64,000 nucleotides of DNA, taken from the NCBI RefSeq assembly GCF_012849215.1, contig NZ_CP051682.1, positions 2,976,001-3,040,000 of the forward strand, read 5' to 3'. The notes below the pieces were generated by a model that saw only the letters and a list, made by a program, of their open reading frames with translations, ran no database searches and was not told the origin of the DNA. This DNA is from Mucilaginibacter robiniae. Its GTDB lineage: Bacteria > Bacteroidota > Bacteroidia > Sphingobacteriales > Sphingobacteriaceae. Of the stretch, positions 15,495 through 24,136 are shown piece after piece. Positions within the stretch are counted from its first letter, which is position 1. Each line of letters starts with the position of its first letter. Both the position numbers and the translations under genes were made by a program.

Positions 15495-17777
15495 TTATAC
15501 AATGCGTAGTTTGGCAAACTTTAATAATAATTGTTTTTGGCCAATTTCTTTAAAAAATATTGTTGCCTTCACATCAGGCTTTTTGCCTTCTAAGTTAATG
15601 ACTTTACCAAAGCCAAAGCGTTCGTGTTCTACTTCCATGCCTACCTGCAGGTTGTTGGTATCTGATGGAGCAAAGCCTGCCGAGGGTACGTGAGCTTTAG
15701 CCAGCAACGAAGTGGTTTTAACTGCTGCCGGTGGCTTAGGCTTTGAAAAAGTATCATTGTTGCCATTATTGCTGTTACGGCTCCAGGCAGTACGCTCGTC
15801 ATTAAAAAATGGATTGTCATTTTTCTGTTTGGCTTTGAAATCCAGTTCCAAGTATTGTGGGTCAATCTCGTCCAGAAAACGGCTGGGCTCACAGTTAATC
15901 AGCGTTCCGAATTTAAAGCGTGAAGTTGCGTAGCTGATATTCAATTTATACTCGGCTCGGGTTACGGCTACGTAAAACAAGCGGCGCTCTTCTTCCAAAT
16001 CGCTGCGTGAGTTAAGCGACATTTGCGACGGGAACAGATTTTCTTCCAAACCCACTACATACACCTGCGGAAACTCTAATCCCTTCGAAGAGTGTATCGT
16101 CATGAGCGAAACTGTATCGGCATTTGGGTTTTTATCATTATCGTCATTGGTCAGCAAAGCTACATCCTGCATAAAAATATCCAAGCCTCTCTCTTCAATA
16201 TCTTCCCGCTCCGAAAACTCTTTAATACCGTTTAACAACTCCTGAATGTTCTCATACCGGTTTAAGCCTTCTACTGATTTATCTTCATATAAATCTTTCA
16301 ACAAGCCGGAATGCTGCGCAATGTGCAATGCTGCATCATAAGCAGATAAAGTTTTGGTAATTACCTGAAAGCTTTGAATAAGTGTTGAGAAAACCCCTAC
16401 ACTGCCCGCACTACGACCATCTAAATATTTGGCAGGTTCCAGAATTACTTCCCATAAGGTAATATTGTTTTGGCCTGCGCTTAGGATAACGCGATCAACC
16501 GTAGTGTCGCCAATGCCTCGGCGCGGATAGTTAATTACCCTTTTCAGTGCTTCTTCATCATTGGGGTTGAAAGTAAGTCGAAAATAAGCAATTAAATCCT
16601 TTATCTCCTTACGTTGATAGAACGAAAGTCCTCCATAAATTTTATAAGGAATGTTCAGCTTCCGTAAAGCTTCCTCCATCGAACGCGATTGGGCATTGGT
16701 GCGATATAAAATGGCAAAATCGTTCCACTTCAGTCCGCTGGTGGTACGTTCCTGCATAATGGACTCGGCTACTGTTTTGCCTTCCTCGTTATCGCTGAAT
16801 GCCCGGTTTACTTTGATTTTATCACCATGATCTTTTTCTGAAAAGACGTTCTTTTTCAGCTGCTCTTTGTTATTAGAGATGATGCTGTTCGCAACATTAA
16901 CAATGTTTTGGGTAGAGCGGTAGTTCTGCTCCAGTTTAAATACGTGCAGATCTGGATAATCTTTTTCGAAGTTTAAAATGTTCTGAATGTTAGCACCACG
17001 GAAGGCATAAATACTTTGTGCATCATCACCTACAACACAGATATTTTCATTGATGGAAGCCAGCTTTTTTACTATCAGGTACTGCGAAAAGTTAGTATCC
17101 TGATACTCATCCACCATCAGGTATTTAAACTTGTTCTGGTATTTATAAAGTACATCAGGGTATAGCTTCAATAATTCGTTGGTTTTGAACAATAAATCGT
17201 CAAAATCCATTGCGCCAGCACGGTAGCAGCGCTGCACATACATTTCATAAACCTTACCAATCTGGCCGCGACCACTCTGAAAATCATCGGCTTGTATCTG
17301 GTCATTCTGCTGATACTCTTGCCACGCTACCAGGTTGTTTTTAGCTGCTGATATACGATTATATACAAAGTTTGGATTGTATAGCTTATCATCAAGGTTC
17401 AGCTCTTTCAATACTGCTTTTAGCACGCTTTTGCTATCGTCTGTATCGTAAATCGTAAAGTTGCTCGGATAACCCAGCTTTTCAGCCTCTACCCGTAGTA
17501 TTTTAGCAAATACGGAGTGAAAGGTACCCATCCAGATATTTTTGGCTTCCAGACCTACCACATCGGTAATCCGGTTGCGCATTTCTTTGGCCGCTTTGTT
17601 GGTAAACGTAAGCACCAGTATGTTAAAGGCATCCACACCGCTCCGAATGAGGTGGGCTACCCGGTACGTAATTACCCTGGTTTTGCCCGAGCCAGCACCG
17701 GCAATAATCATCACCGGCCCTTTTGTTTGCTCAACTGCGCCCCGCTGCTGCGGATTTAATCCCTGTAAATAATCCAA
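15495..17777 (-). CDS. uvrD: ATP-dependent DNA helicase UvrD/PcrA (superfamily 1)
   Basis: The 760-residue 3'-5' helicase unwinds DNA in repair and removes RecA filaments. All SF1 motifs are in place: Q motif LNPQQRGAV, Walker A AGAGSGKTR (27-33), Walker B LMVDEYQDTNFSQY near 222, motif III VGDDAQSIYAFRGAN, motif IV EQNYRST, motif V TIHSSKGLEFPQVYV near 562 and motif VI LFYVAVTRAE. The last 70 or so residues form the Tudor-like C-terminal domain (VGMEVEHERFGFGKVINLEG), as in PcrA. The length is normal. A good promoter lies at 17803-17832 on the minus strand. Confidence 0.96.
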   Translation of the reverse strand: MDYLQGLNPQQRGAVEQTKGPVMIIAGAGSGKTRVITYRVAHLIRSGVDAFNILVLTFTNKAAKEMRNRITDVVGLEAKNIWMGTFHSVFAKILRVEAEKLGYPSNFTIYDTDDSKSVLKAVLKELNLDDKLYNPNFVYNRISAAKNNLVAWQEYQQNDQIQADDFQSGRGQIGKVYEMYVQRCYRAGAMDFDDLLFKTNELLKLYPDVLYKYQNKFKYLMVDEYQDTNFSQYLIVKKLASINENICVVGDDAQSIYAFRGANIQNILNFEKDYPDLHVFKLEQNYRSTQNIVNVANSIISNNKEQLKKNVFSEKDHGDKIKVNRAFSDNEEGKTVAESIMQERTTSGLKWNDFAILYRTNAQSRSMEEALRKLNIPYKIYGGLSFYQRKEIKDLIAYFRLTFNPNDEEALKRVINYPRRGIGDTTVDRVILSAGQNNITLWEVILEPAKYLDGRSAGSVGVFSTLIQSFQVITKTLSAYDAALHIAQHSGLLKDLYEDKSVEGLNRYENIQELLNGIKEFSEREDIEERGLDIFMQDVALLTNDDNDKNPNADTVSLMTIHSSKGLEFPQVYVVGLEENLFPSQMSLNSRSDLEEERRLFYVAVTRAEYKLNISYATSRFKFGTLINCEPSRFLDEIDPQYLELDFKAKQKNDNPFFNDERTAWSRNSNNGNNDTFSKPKPPAAVKTTSLLAKAHVPSAGFAPSDTNNLQVGMEVEHERFGFGKVINLEGKKPDVKATIFFKEIGQKQLLLKFAKLRIV

Positions 17778-17802
17778 AATCTTCTCCTCTTTTCTGAACG
17801 TG

Positions 17803-17832
17803 CAAAATTAGGGGTTTGTGATGAAAGCCAAA
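17803..17832 (-). promoter_or_regulatory. Predicted Bacteroidota promoter of uvrD
   Basis: On the minus strand TTTG (17832-17829), an 18-base spacer and TAATTTTG (17810-17803) match the Bacteroidota sigma-A consensus. The predicted transcript starts about 20 bases before the uvrD ATG at 17777. Confidence 0.5.
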
Positions 17833-17989
17833 AGAGCAAAGGTGAAACAGCGTGCTAAAAATTTTAGGTGTATCGTGAAGGATTCATCATTGATTGATGT
17901 AGTTTAAACAAAATATGAGTAAATAATGCTAGCCCTAATAAAACTAATTGCGGTTGTAAGTTCTTAGTAATTAATTAAAAGTTAATCAA

Positions 17990-18898
17990 ATGAGCAACAT
18001 TAATAAATATGCACTGATTACCGGAGGTACCAGTGGCATAGGATACGAACTGGCAAAAGTATTTGCCCGCGATGGATATAGTTTAGTTATTGTTAGCCGT
18101 AGCGATGAGCGATTGGAAGAGGTAGCGCGAGAGTTTGAGCAGATGTTTAACATTGAAGTAAAAACTATTGCTAAAGATTTGTTTAAGCCAGGTGCTGCTA
18201 AAGAGGTACACGAGCAAACTGCTCAATGGGGCATTACCATTAATGCACTGGTGAACAATGCTGGTCAAGCTGAGTTCGGTAAGTTTGTGGATACGGATTT
18301 AGATCGGGATATTGATTTGGTGCATCTGGATGTGATTGCATTAATGAGCTTAACTAAGTTTTATTTGAAAGAAATGGTGGCTCGTAATGAAGGTAAGATA
18401 TTGAACCTGGCTTCATCATTATCAAAAGCACCAACGCCGATGATGGCAGTGTATGCCGCCTCTAAAGCTTTTGTGCTATCATTTACCGAGGCATTGATAC
18501 AAGAGGTAAAAGATACCAATGTTACCTTAACCGCACTGATGCCGAATGCTACTGACACCGACTTCTTCCATAAGGCCAAAGCTTTAGATAGTATGGCTTA
18601 TAAAAAGCTGACTTTCTACAGCCCGCAGGAAGTGGCCGAAGCTGCTTACGAGGGCTTACAGGCCGGTACAGATAAAGTAGTACCTGGCATAATTAATAAA
18701 ATAAATATGGTAACGAATGATCTTTTGCCGGATAAAGCCGTAGCTGCCATGACCAATATGATGACAGCCCATAGTGAAAGCGGCAAGCAGTATACAGAAC
18801 ATACTGCTTCAGCCGAAGAGCGAGCTGCCATTAACAACAAAACTGGTGGTACCCAAGGCGATTACAATTCGCACGAGGGCCATGTGCATGAAGATTAA
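17990..18898 (+). CDS. Short-chain dehydrogenase/reductase, NAD(P)-dependent
   Basis: The 302-residue classical SDR has the cofactor motif ALITGGTSGIGYELAK (near 8), NNAGQAEFG (near 88), the catalytic serine in LNLASSLSKAP (near 140) and the YAASKAF pair with Tyr and Lys (near 155). Residues 260-302 form a polar, His-rich tail (ending SHEGHVHED) beyond the normal fold. The family resembles DltE/YqjQ-type short-chain reductases; the substrate is not evident. It is monocistronic and followed by a strong bidirectional terminator shared with cysN. Confidence 0.9.
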   Translation: MSNINKYALITGGTSGIGYELAKVFARDGYSLVIVSRSDERLEEVAREFEQMFNIEVKTIAKDLFKPGAAKEVHEQTAQWGITINALVNNAGQAEFGKFVDTDLDRDIDLVHLDVIALMSLTKFYLKEMVARNEGKILNLASSLSKAPTPMMAVYAASKAFVLSFTEALIQEVKDTNVTLTALMPNATDTDFFHKAKALDSMAYKKLTFYSPQEVAEAAYEGLQAGTDKVVPGIINKINMVTNDLLPDKAVAAMTNMMTAHSESGKQYTEHTASAEERAAINNKTGGTQGDYNSHEGHVHED

Positions 18899-18914
18899 GT
18901 GTGATGTATATATA

Positions 18915-18957
18915 AATTAAAAAGCCGTATTGCATAAAGCAGTACGGCTTTTTAATT
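18915..18957. terminator. Bidirectional intrinsic terminator between SDR gene and cysN
   Basis: A perfect 15-bp stem (18915-18929 with 18943-18957) with A-run and T-run flanks serves both convergent genes. An inner tgc/gca pair lengthens the stem past one mismatch. Confidence 0.85.
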
Positions 18958-18985
18958 ACAGCGGAGTAACGTTTAATATTATTTG

Positions 18986-20236
18986 TTACTCCACATTGGC
19001 TCTGAACATTAAAGCACCAACAGTTACATTGGTGCGACTGTCAATCAGGATAGCGCCACCATTTGTTTTATTGTCTTGATAGGTATCAAAGGCAAGTGGT
19101 TCGGCTGTTTTAATTATGATGCGGCCGATGTCGTTCAATTTAAAATCTTCATCATATACTTTTTCAAGTGTATTAATATTAACTTTATAAAGCACTTCTT
19201 GTATGCGGCAGCGAGTTAACTTACTGTTATGCTGAATAAAATAGGTGTGCGAGGTATCCAGTGCGCGGGTATCCATCCAGCATAAATCTGTTTCGATTAA
19301 TCTTGATAACTCTGGCTGGGTAGTGCTGTTCACTAGCGTGTCGCCACGGCTGATATCAATGTGGTCTTTCAAATGCACAATCACCGACATGCCAGCGGTT
19401 GCCTCTTCAAAATCCTGATCTAATAATTCAATTTTTGTAATGGTAGAATGAAAGCCCGATGGTAAAACTGTAATAGAATCATTCACTTTGAATGAGCCGC
19501 TGATAACCCGACCGGCATAGCCGCGATAATCATGCAATTCGTCGGTTTGCGGACGTACTACCCATTGTACCGGCAAACGGGCGTGTGCCACGCTTTTATC
19601 AATGGTTATTTCTACTGTTTCCAGATAATCCAACAAGCATTTCCCGGTGTGCCAAGGCATGTTTGCTGAAGTGTTAACAATGTTATCACCTTTTAAGGCA
19701 CTTACCGGAATATAGGTAATGTTTTGCAGGTTCACCTTAGTGGCCAGTTGCTGGTAATGGCTAACAATTTGGTTAAAAGCAGTTTCATCATAACCTACCA
19801 TATCCATTTTGTTCACGCATACCACCACTTGCGTAATACCCAATAAAGATACCAAAAACGAATGCCGGATGGTTTGCTCAATAACACCCTTACGAGCATC
19901 AATCATGATAATGGCCAAATGGGCATTGGAGGCGCCGGTAACCATATTGCGGGTGTACTGAATATGACCGGGAGCATCGGCTATAATAAACTTTCGTTTA
20001 TCGGTTTGGAAGTATTTATAAGCTACATCAATGGTAATACCCTGTTCGCGCTCAGCCTTCAGGCCATCCGTTAAAATAGCGAGGTCAATAGTACCATCAT
20101 CATTTTTGCGGTTTGAACGATGTAAGGCTTCCAATTGGTCAGCCAGAATAACACCGCTATCATACAGCAAACGGCCAATCAGGGTGCTTTTGCCATCATC
20201 AACACTACCGGCAGTAATAAATTTAAGTATATCCAT
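18986..20236 (-). CDS. cysN: Sulfate adenylyltransferase subunit 1 (GTPase)
   Basis: ATG 20236 (MDILKFITAGSVDDGKSTLI) is chosen because it sits 1 base after the cysD stop; the longer frame to 20314 would overlap cysD. The 416-residue GTPase drives formation of APS from sulfate and ATP together with CysD. G1 is GSVDDGKST, G3 ADAPGHIQYTRNM, G4 CVNKMDMV and G5 VSALKGDN. Elongation-factor-like beta-barrel domains follow. There is no fused CysC kinase, which fits an APS-reducing pathway. It is the last gene of the sulfur operon. Confidence 0.95.
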   Translation of the reverse strand: MDILKFITAGSVDDGKSTLIGRLLYDSGVILADQLEALHRSNRKNDDGTIDLAILTDGLKAEREQGITIDVAYKYFQTDKRKFIIADAPGHIQYTRNMVTGASNAHLAIIMIDARKGVIEQTIRHSFLVSLLGITQVVVCVNKMDMVGYDETAFNQIVSHYQQLATKVNLQNITYIPVSALKGDNIVNTSANMPWHTGKCLLDYLETVEITIDKSVAHARLPVQWVVRPQTDELHDYRGYAGRVISGSFKVNDSITVLPSGFHSTITKIELLDQDFEEATAGMSVIVHLKDHIDISRGDTLVNSTTQPELSRLIETDLCWMDTRALDTSHTYFIQHNSKLTRCRIQEVLYKVNINTLEKVYDEDFKLNDIGRIIIKTAEPLAFDTYQDNKTNGGAILIDSRTNVTVGALMFRANVE

Positions 20237-20237
20237 A

Positions 20238-21140
20238 TTAAAAGTAACCTCCTTTCTTGCGGTCTTCCATAGCGGCTTCCGATACCTTGTCGTCCATACG
20301 GGCACCACGTTCACTTATTCTTGAAGCGCTGATCTCATCAATAATATCGTCAATCAAAAAAGCTTCTGATTCTACAGCAGCTGTACAGGTCATGTCGCCT
20401 ACAGTACGGAAGCGTACGGTTTTATTTTGAACAACGTCTTGTTCATCCATATTCAGAAACTCGGCAGCCGCCATGAGTTGTCCGTTGCGGGTAATACAAT
20501 CGCGCTGATGTGCAAAGTAAATGCTGGGCAGGGCAATGTTTTCACGACGGATGTAGTTCCAAACATCCAGCTCGGTCCAGTTACTGATCGGGAATATGCG
20601 TACATTTTCACCTTTGTGAATTTTGCCGTTGTAAATATTCCATAACTCCGGGCGTTGACGTTTAGGATCCCATTGGCCAAACTCATCACGTACCGAAAAT
20701 ATGCGTTCCTTGGCGCGGGCCTTTTCCTCATCACGGCGGGCACCGCCTATGCAGGCATCAAATTCGTAATGGGCTATGGTATCCAGCAAAGTAACCGTTT
20801 GTAGTGCATTGCGGCTGGCATTTTTGCCTTTCTGTTCTACCGCTTTGCCTTCGTTAATCGAATTCTGTACGTAACCTACAATCAGCTTTTCACCCAAGCG
20901 GGCTATCATTTCATCGCGGTACTGTATGGTTTCCGGAAAGTTATGTCCGGTATCAATATGTACCAACGGAAAGGGAAACCTACCAGGGCGGAATGCCTTT
21001 TCTGCCAGCCTTACCAGTGTTATCGAATCTTTACCGCCCGAAAATAGCAGGGCTGGGCGCTCAAATTGCCCGGCTACCTCTCGTAAAATATAGATGGCTT
21101 CGGCTTCCAGCTCATCTAAATAGTCCAGTTGTTTACTCAT
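20238..21140 (-). CDS. cysD: Sulfate adenylyltransferase subunit 2
   Basis: The 300-residue protein has the PP-loop of ATP pyrophosphatases, LLFSGGKDSITL (near 28), plus the CysD signatures HIDTGHNFPETIQYRDEM, CIGGARRDEEKARAKER and FPISNWTELDVWNYI. It adenylates sulfate to APS, powered by the GTPase CysN. Its ATG overlaps the cysH stop by 4 bases, and cysN starts 1 base after its own stop, so the three genes are probably translationally coupled. Confidence 0.96.
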   Translation of the reverse strand: MSKQLDYLDELEAEAIYILREVAGQFERPALLFSGGKDSITLVRLAEKAFRPGRFPFPLVHIDTGHNFPETIQYRDEMIARLGEKLIVGYVQNSINEGKAVEQKGKNASRNALQTVTLLDTIAHYEFDACIGGARRDEEKARAKERIFSVRDEFGQWDPKRQRPELWNIYNGKIHKGENVRIFPISNWTELDVWNYIRRENIALPSIYFAHQRDCITRNGQLMAAAEFLNMDEQDVVQNKTVRFRTVGDMTCTAAVESEAFLIDDIIDEISASRISERGARMDDKVSEAAMEDRKKGGYF

Positions 21141-21862
21141 TTTTCAGTGATAATTTCCTTAACTGAATGCAAGCCGCATTCTTTTTTTGACTGATCTTCC
21201 CACCACCAGCGGCCGGCTCTGAAATCTTCGCCGGGTTGTACTGCCCGCGTACAGGGGGCACAACCAATGCTTGGAAAGCCTCTGTCATGTAGTGTATTGT
21301 AAGGAATGTTATTAGTTTTGATGTAGTTTTTTACCTCGTCCAATGTCCAGTGGTATATGGGGTGATACTTAATTAGGCGGTTGCCTTCGTCCCATTCCAC
21401 ATTATCCATAAACTGCCGGTTGGCTGATTGTTCGGCCCGAATGCCGGTAATCCAGCACTGGTTGCTAGCTAAGGCTCGTTGCAGTGGCTCTATTTTACGG
21501 ATGCCGCAACATTCTTTTCGGTTATCTACCGATTCATAAAAGCTATTAGGGCCTTTAGCATTTACCATTTGCTCTAAAGCTGCATGATTGGGGTAATAGG
21601 CATAAATAGGCTGACCATACATTTCTATGGTGCGGTTCCAGACATAGTAGGTTTCAGGGAACAAACGGCCGGTTTCTAAAGTAAATACTTTAATTGGCAG
21701 ATGGTTGCTGAAAATTAGGTGGGTAATAACCTGATCTTCCCAACCAAAACTGGTTGAGAATACAATCTGGTTCGGAAACGTCTCTGCCAGCCAGGCTAAG
21801 GCACTACCCGGAGCCCGGCCAGTAGTATGTTGTTTTATATCTTCAATTAACTTAGAATTCAT
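21137..21862 (-). CDS. cysH: Assimilatory adenylyl-sulfate (APS) reductase, iron-sulfur type
   Basis: The 241-residue enzyme has the family core STSFGWEDQVITHL (near 36), the cysteine pair in RKECCGIRKIEPL (near 116) and a second pair in GCAPCTRAVQPGEDFRAGR, and it ends with KKECGLHS. The two Cys pairs bind a 4Fe-4S cluster and mark APS reductases (and some dual enzymes) as opposed to PAPS-only CysH of enteric bacteria. Reduction of APS gives sulfite for CysI. It overlaps cysD by 4 bases. A 2-base gap separates it from the upstream fusion gene. Confidence 0.94.
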   Translation of the reverse strand: MNSKLIEDIKQHTTGRAPGSALAWLAETFPNQIVFSTSFGWEDQVITHLIFSNHLPIKVFTLETGRLFPETYYVWNRTIEMYGQPIYAYYPNHAALEQMVNAKGPNSFYESVDNRKECCGIRKIEPLQRALASNQCWITGIRAEQSANRQFMDNVEWDEGNRLIKYHPIYHWTLDEVKNYIKTNNIPYNTLHDRGFPSIGCAPCTRAVQPGEDFRAGRWWWEDQSKKECGLHSVKEIITEK

Positions 21863-21864
21863 GC

Positions 21865-23373
21865 TTATAAAAATTTAGCAGCAAAGGCGTAAATACTTTT
21901 CAAACTCACCAGTATTACAATAACAGCTACCGAAACCATAATAACCTTGGTAGAGATTTTATTGGATATACGTGCGGCAATGGGCGATGCCAGCGCACTA
22001 CCTAAAACCAAGCCAGCTACGGCATACCAATGGGCACCATTCAGCATGGTAATAAAAGTTAGCGAACCCATTAAGGCAATAAAAAAGCGTGATAACTTAA
22101 CCGTGCCTAAGGAGAACCTCGGACTACGCCCCCCAGCAATAAGTGTTGATAAAACAATAGAGCCCCAGCCACCACCGCCAACGGCATCAATAAAACCGCC
22201 GCCTAAACCCAACAGCGATATGCGCTTAACTTTATCGGCCGATTTGATACGCTTGGGTTTAAAAGCTTTTGAGAAAATAACAAGGCCCAGTATTAAGGTA
22301 TAAACAGATACTACAGGCTTTGTGTATTGACTATAATGTTCTAGTGAGGATAGCAGGTAAGCCCCGGCTACCGAACCTATTATGCCAGGAATCAGGAGCA
22401 TTTTAAATAATTTCCAGTTCACGTTGCCCATGCGGTAGTGCATCCAGCCGGCTATGCCGTTGCTCATGATTTCCGATAGGTGCACGCCCATGCTGGCCGA
22501 TGCTGGCGGTATACCCATAGATAAGGAAAATGTAGTAGAAGTAACGCCGTACGACATACCGATAGCCCCATCAATCAGCGCAAATACAAAGCCTGCACCT
22601 AAAAAGTAATAAAACGCCGGGTTTATATGTTGTACATAAATTTTAAACCCAGGTTGGTTAAACCACAAAGTGGTAAGGCTTAAACCCAATGCGAGTACAG
22701 TAGTAATCCAGATCAACCATTTGAGGTGGTGCTTTTGAGCAGGCTTTTGCTCAACCAACATGGCTGTAGCCTCATTAAGTGCTTTTACTTTATCAGCGAA
22801 ATTACCTTTTAATTGCAGGCGCAAGGCATTCATCTGCTGCAAAGTGGTGTCCAAATCATCGGGCAACGCTTCGCTTAATACCTGTTTAAGCCGTTTGGCT
22901 ATAGTAGGTGATTTACCGTTGGTAGAAATGGCAATTTTTAAATCGCCTTTTTTTATGATGGAGCCTAAATAGAAATCGCACAGATCAGGTTTGTCTGCTA
23001 CGTTGATCAACAATTTACGCTGATGGGCGGCCCTGCGTATATGCGCATTCAATTCATTGTCGCCTGTTGCGGCCACTACTAAATCAGCTTCATTCAAATC
23101 ATCGGCTTCAAAGGTTTTCTGCCTGATGCTGATTTGCGGATAAGAAGCAACTAATTGTTGTACTTCAGATAAAACGCGTTCGGCTATGATAGTAACACGG
23201 GTTTGCGGACTGTTATGCAAAAGTGCAGTCAGTTTTTCCAACCCAATGTTACCCGCACCAATCAATACCACATGCAACTCATTCAGTTTCAGAAAAACCG
23301 GAAAGAGTTGATTGTCGCCTTGTATAGGTGCAGGCTTAGCCGTTGCTGCGTTATTACCTGGTTGTATAATCAT
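21865..23373 (-). CDS. Fusion of siroheme synthase (Met8/CysG-N type) and TSUP sulfur-anion transporter
   Basis: Residues about 22-215 are a precorrin-2 dehydrogenase/ferrochelatase: NAD-binding VVLIGAGNIGLEKLTALL, VAATGDNELNAHI, INVADKPDLCDFYLGSI and ISTNGKSPTIAKRLKQ. Residues about 225-502 form a TauE/SafE (TSUP) transporter of some eight helices, including GAGFVFALIDGAIGMSYGV and a second half with GLGGGFIDAVGGGGWGSIV. The first part completes siroheme for CysI; the second probably moves sulfate or sulfite across the inner membrane. The frame runs through both parts without a break. It overlaps the cobA end by 20 bases. Confidence 0.92.
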   Translation of the reverse strand: MIIQPGNNAATAKPAPIQGDNQLFPVFLKLNELHVVLIGAGNIGLEKLTALLHNSPQTRVTIIAERVLSEVQQLVASYPQISIRQKTFEADDLNEADLVVAATGDNELNAHIRRAAHQRKLLINVADKPDLCDFYLGSIIKKGDLKIAISTNGKSPTIAKRLKQVLSEALPDDLDTTLQQMNALRLQLKGNFADKVKALNEATAMLVEQKPAQKHHLKWLIWITTVLALGLSLTTLWFNQPGFKIYVQHINPAFYYFLGAGFVFALIDGAIGMSYGVTSTTFSLSMGIPPASASMGVHLSEIMSNGIAGWMHYRMGNVNWKLFKMLLIPGIIGSVAGAYLLSSLEHYSQYTKPVVSVYTLILGLVIFSKAFKPKRIKSADKVKRISLLGLGGGFIDAVGGGGWGSIVLSTLIAGGRSPRFSLGTVKLSRFFIALMGSLTFITMLNGAHWYAVAGLVLGSALASPIAARISNKISTKVIMVSVAVIVILVSLKSIYAFAAKFL

Positions 23374-24136
23374 GCAATTCGTGAATGGTTCGAAATTGAG
23401 GATGTAGCGATACTACCTGACCAAATACCAGGATGGCAGGGGCTTTAATATGGTGCTCGAAGGCTAAATCAACCAAAGTATCAACCGTACCAATTACCAC
23501 CTTTTCATCAGGCATCGAGCCATTTTGAATAATAGCGGCGGGTAAATGGTGTTTGCCTTCGGCTTTGAAAAGAGCCGTAATTTCAGCTAATTTGTGTAAA
23601 CCCATCAGTACCACAATAGTAGCATTGCTGCGTACGGCTTGGTATAAATCTGCCGAGAGTTGACCACTGGCTGTAGTACCGGTTACTACCCAGAAACTTT
23701 CGCTCAGGCCTCGATGCGTAACGGGTATTTGTTGCAGACCTGGCACCGAGATAGAGCTGGATATACCTGGAATAACAGTAGCCGGAATGTGATGTGCTGC
23801 TGCAAACTCCAGTTCTTCATAACCCCGGCCAAACACAAAGGGATCGCCGCCTTTCAGGCGAACTACGTGACCGTAGTTTAAGGCATAGTCCACCATAAGC
23901 TGATTAATAGCTTCTTGCTTTTGCGAGTGTTCGCCCGAGCGTTTACCTACATAAACTTTAATAGCTTGTTCGGGTGCAAATGCTAGCAGTTCCTCGCTCA
24001 CTAAGGCATCGTATAATACTACATCGGCAGCTTGCAAAGCTTTAAGCCCTTTTAAAGTAATCAGTTCCGCATCGCCGGGACCGGCACCTACTAAGGTAAT
24101 GCGGGGTTGCTTATAAGTTGGATGGGATGATGTCAT
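23354..24136 (-). CDS. cobA: Uroporphyrinogen-III C-methyltransferase
   Basis: The enzyme methylates uroporphyrinogen III twice to give precorrin-2, the first step to siroheme. The motifs are clear: VGAGPGDAELITLKGLKALQ near residue 15, VRLKGGDPFVFGRGYEE near 95, VIPGISSSISVPG near 123 and PVTHRGLS near 141. ATG 24136 is preferred over GTG 24151 because GAGGA lies just upstream of it, one of the few good ribosome sites in the window. It overlaps the cysI end (24111) by 26 bases and the fusion gene by 20 bases, so the operon is tightly packed. Confidence 0.95.
   Translation of the reverse strand: MTSSHPTYKQPRITLVGAGPGDAELITLKGLKALQAADVVLYDALVSEELLAFAPEQAIKVYVGKRSGEHSQKQEAINQLMVDYALNYGHVVRLKGGDPFVFGRGYEELEFAAAHHIPATVIPGISSSISVPGLQQIPVTHRGLSESFWVVTGTTASGQLSADLYQAVRSNATIVVLMGLHKLAEITALFKAEGKHHLPAAIIQNGSMPDEKVVIGTVDTLVDLAFEHHIKAPAILVFGQVVSLHPQFRTIHELHDYTTR

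Noticed and set aside
20237-20314. 26-codon N-terminal extension of CysN
   Set aside because: It overlaps cysD and lies before the conserved MDILKFITAGSVDDGKST start.
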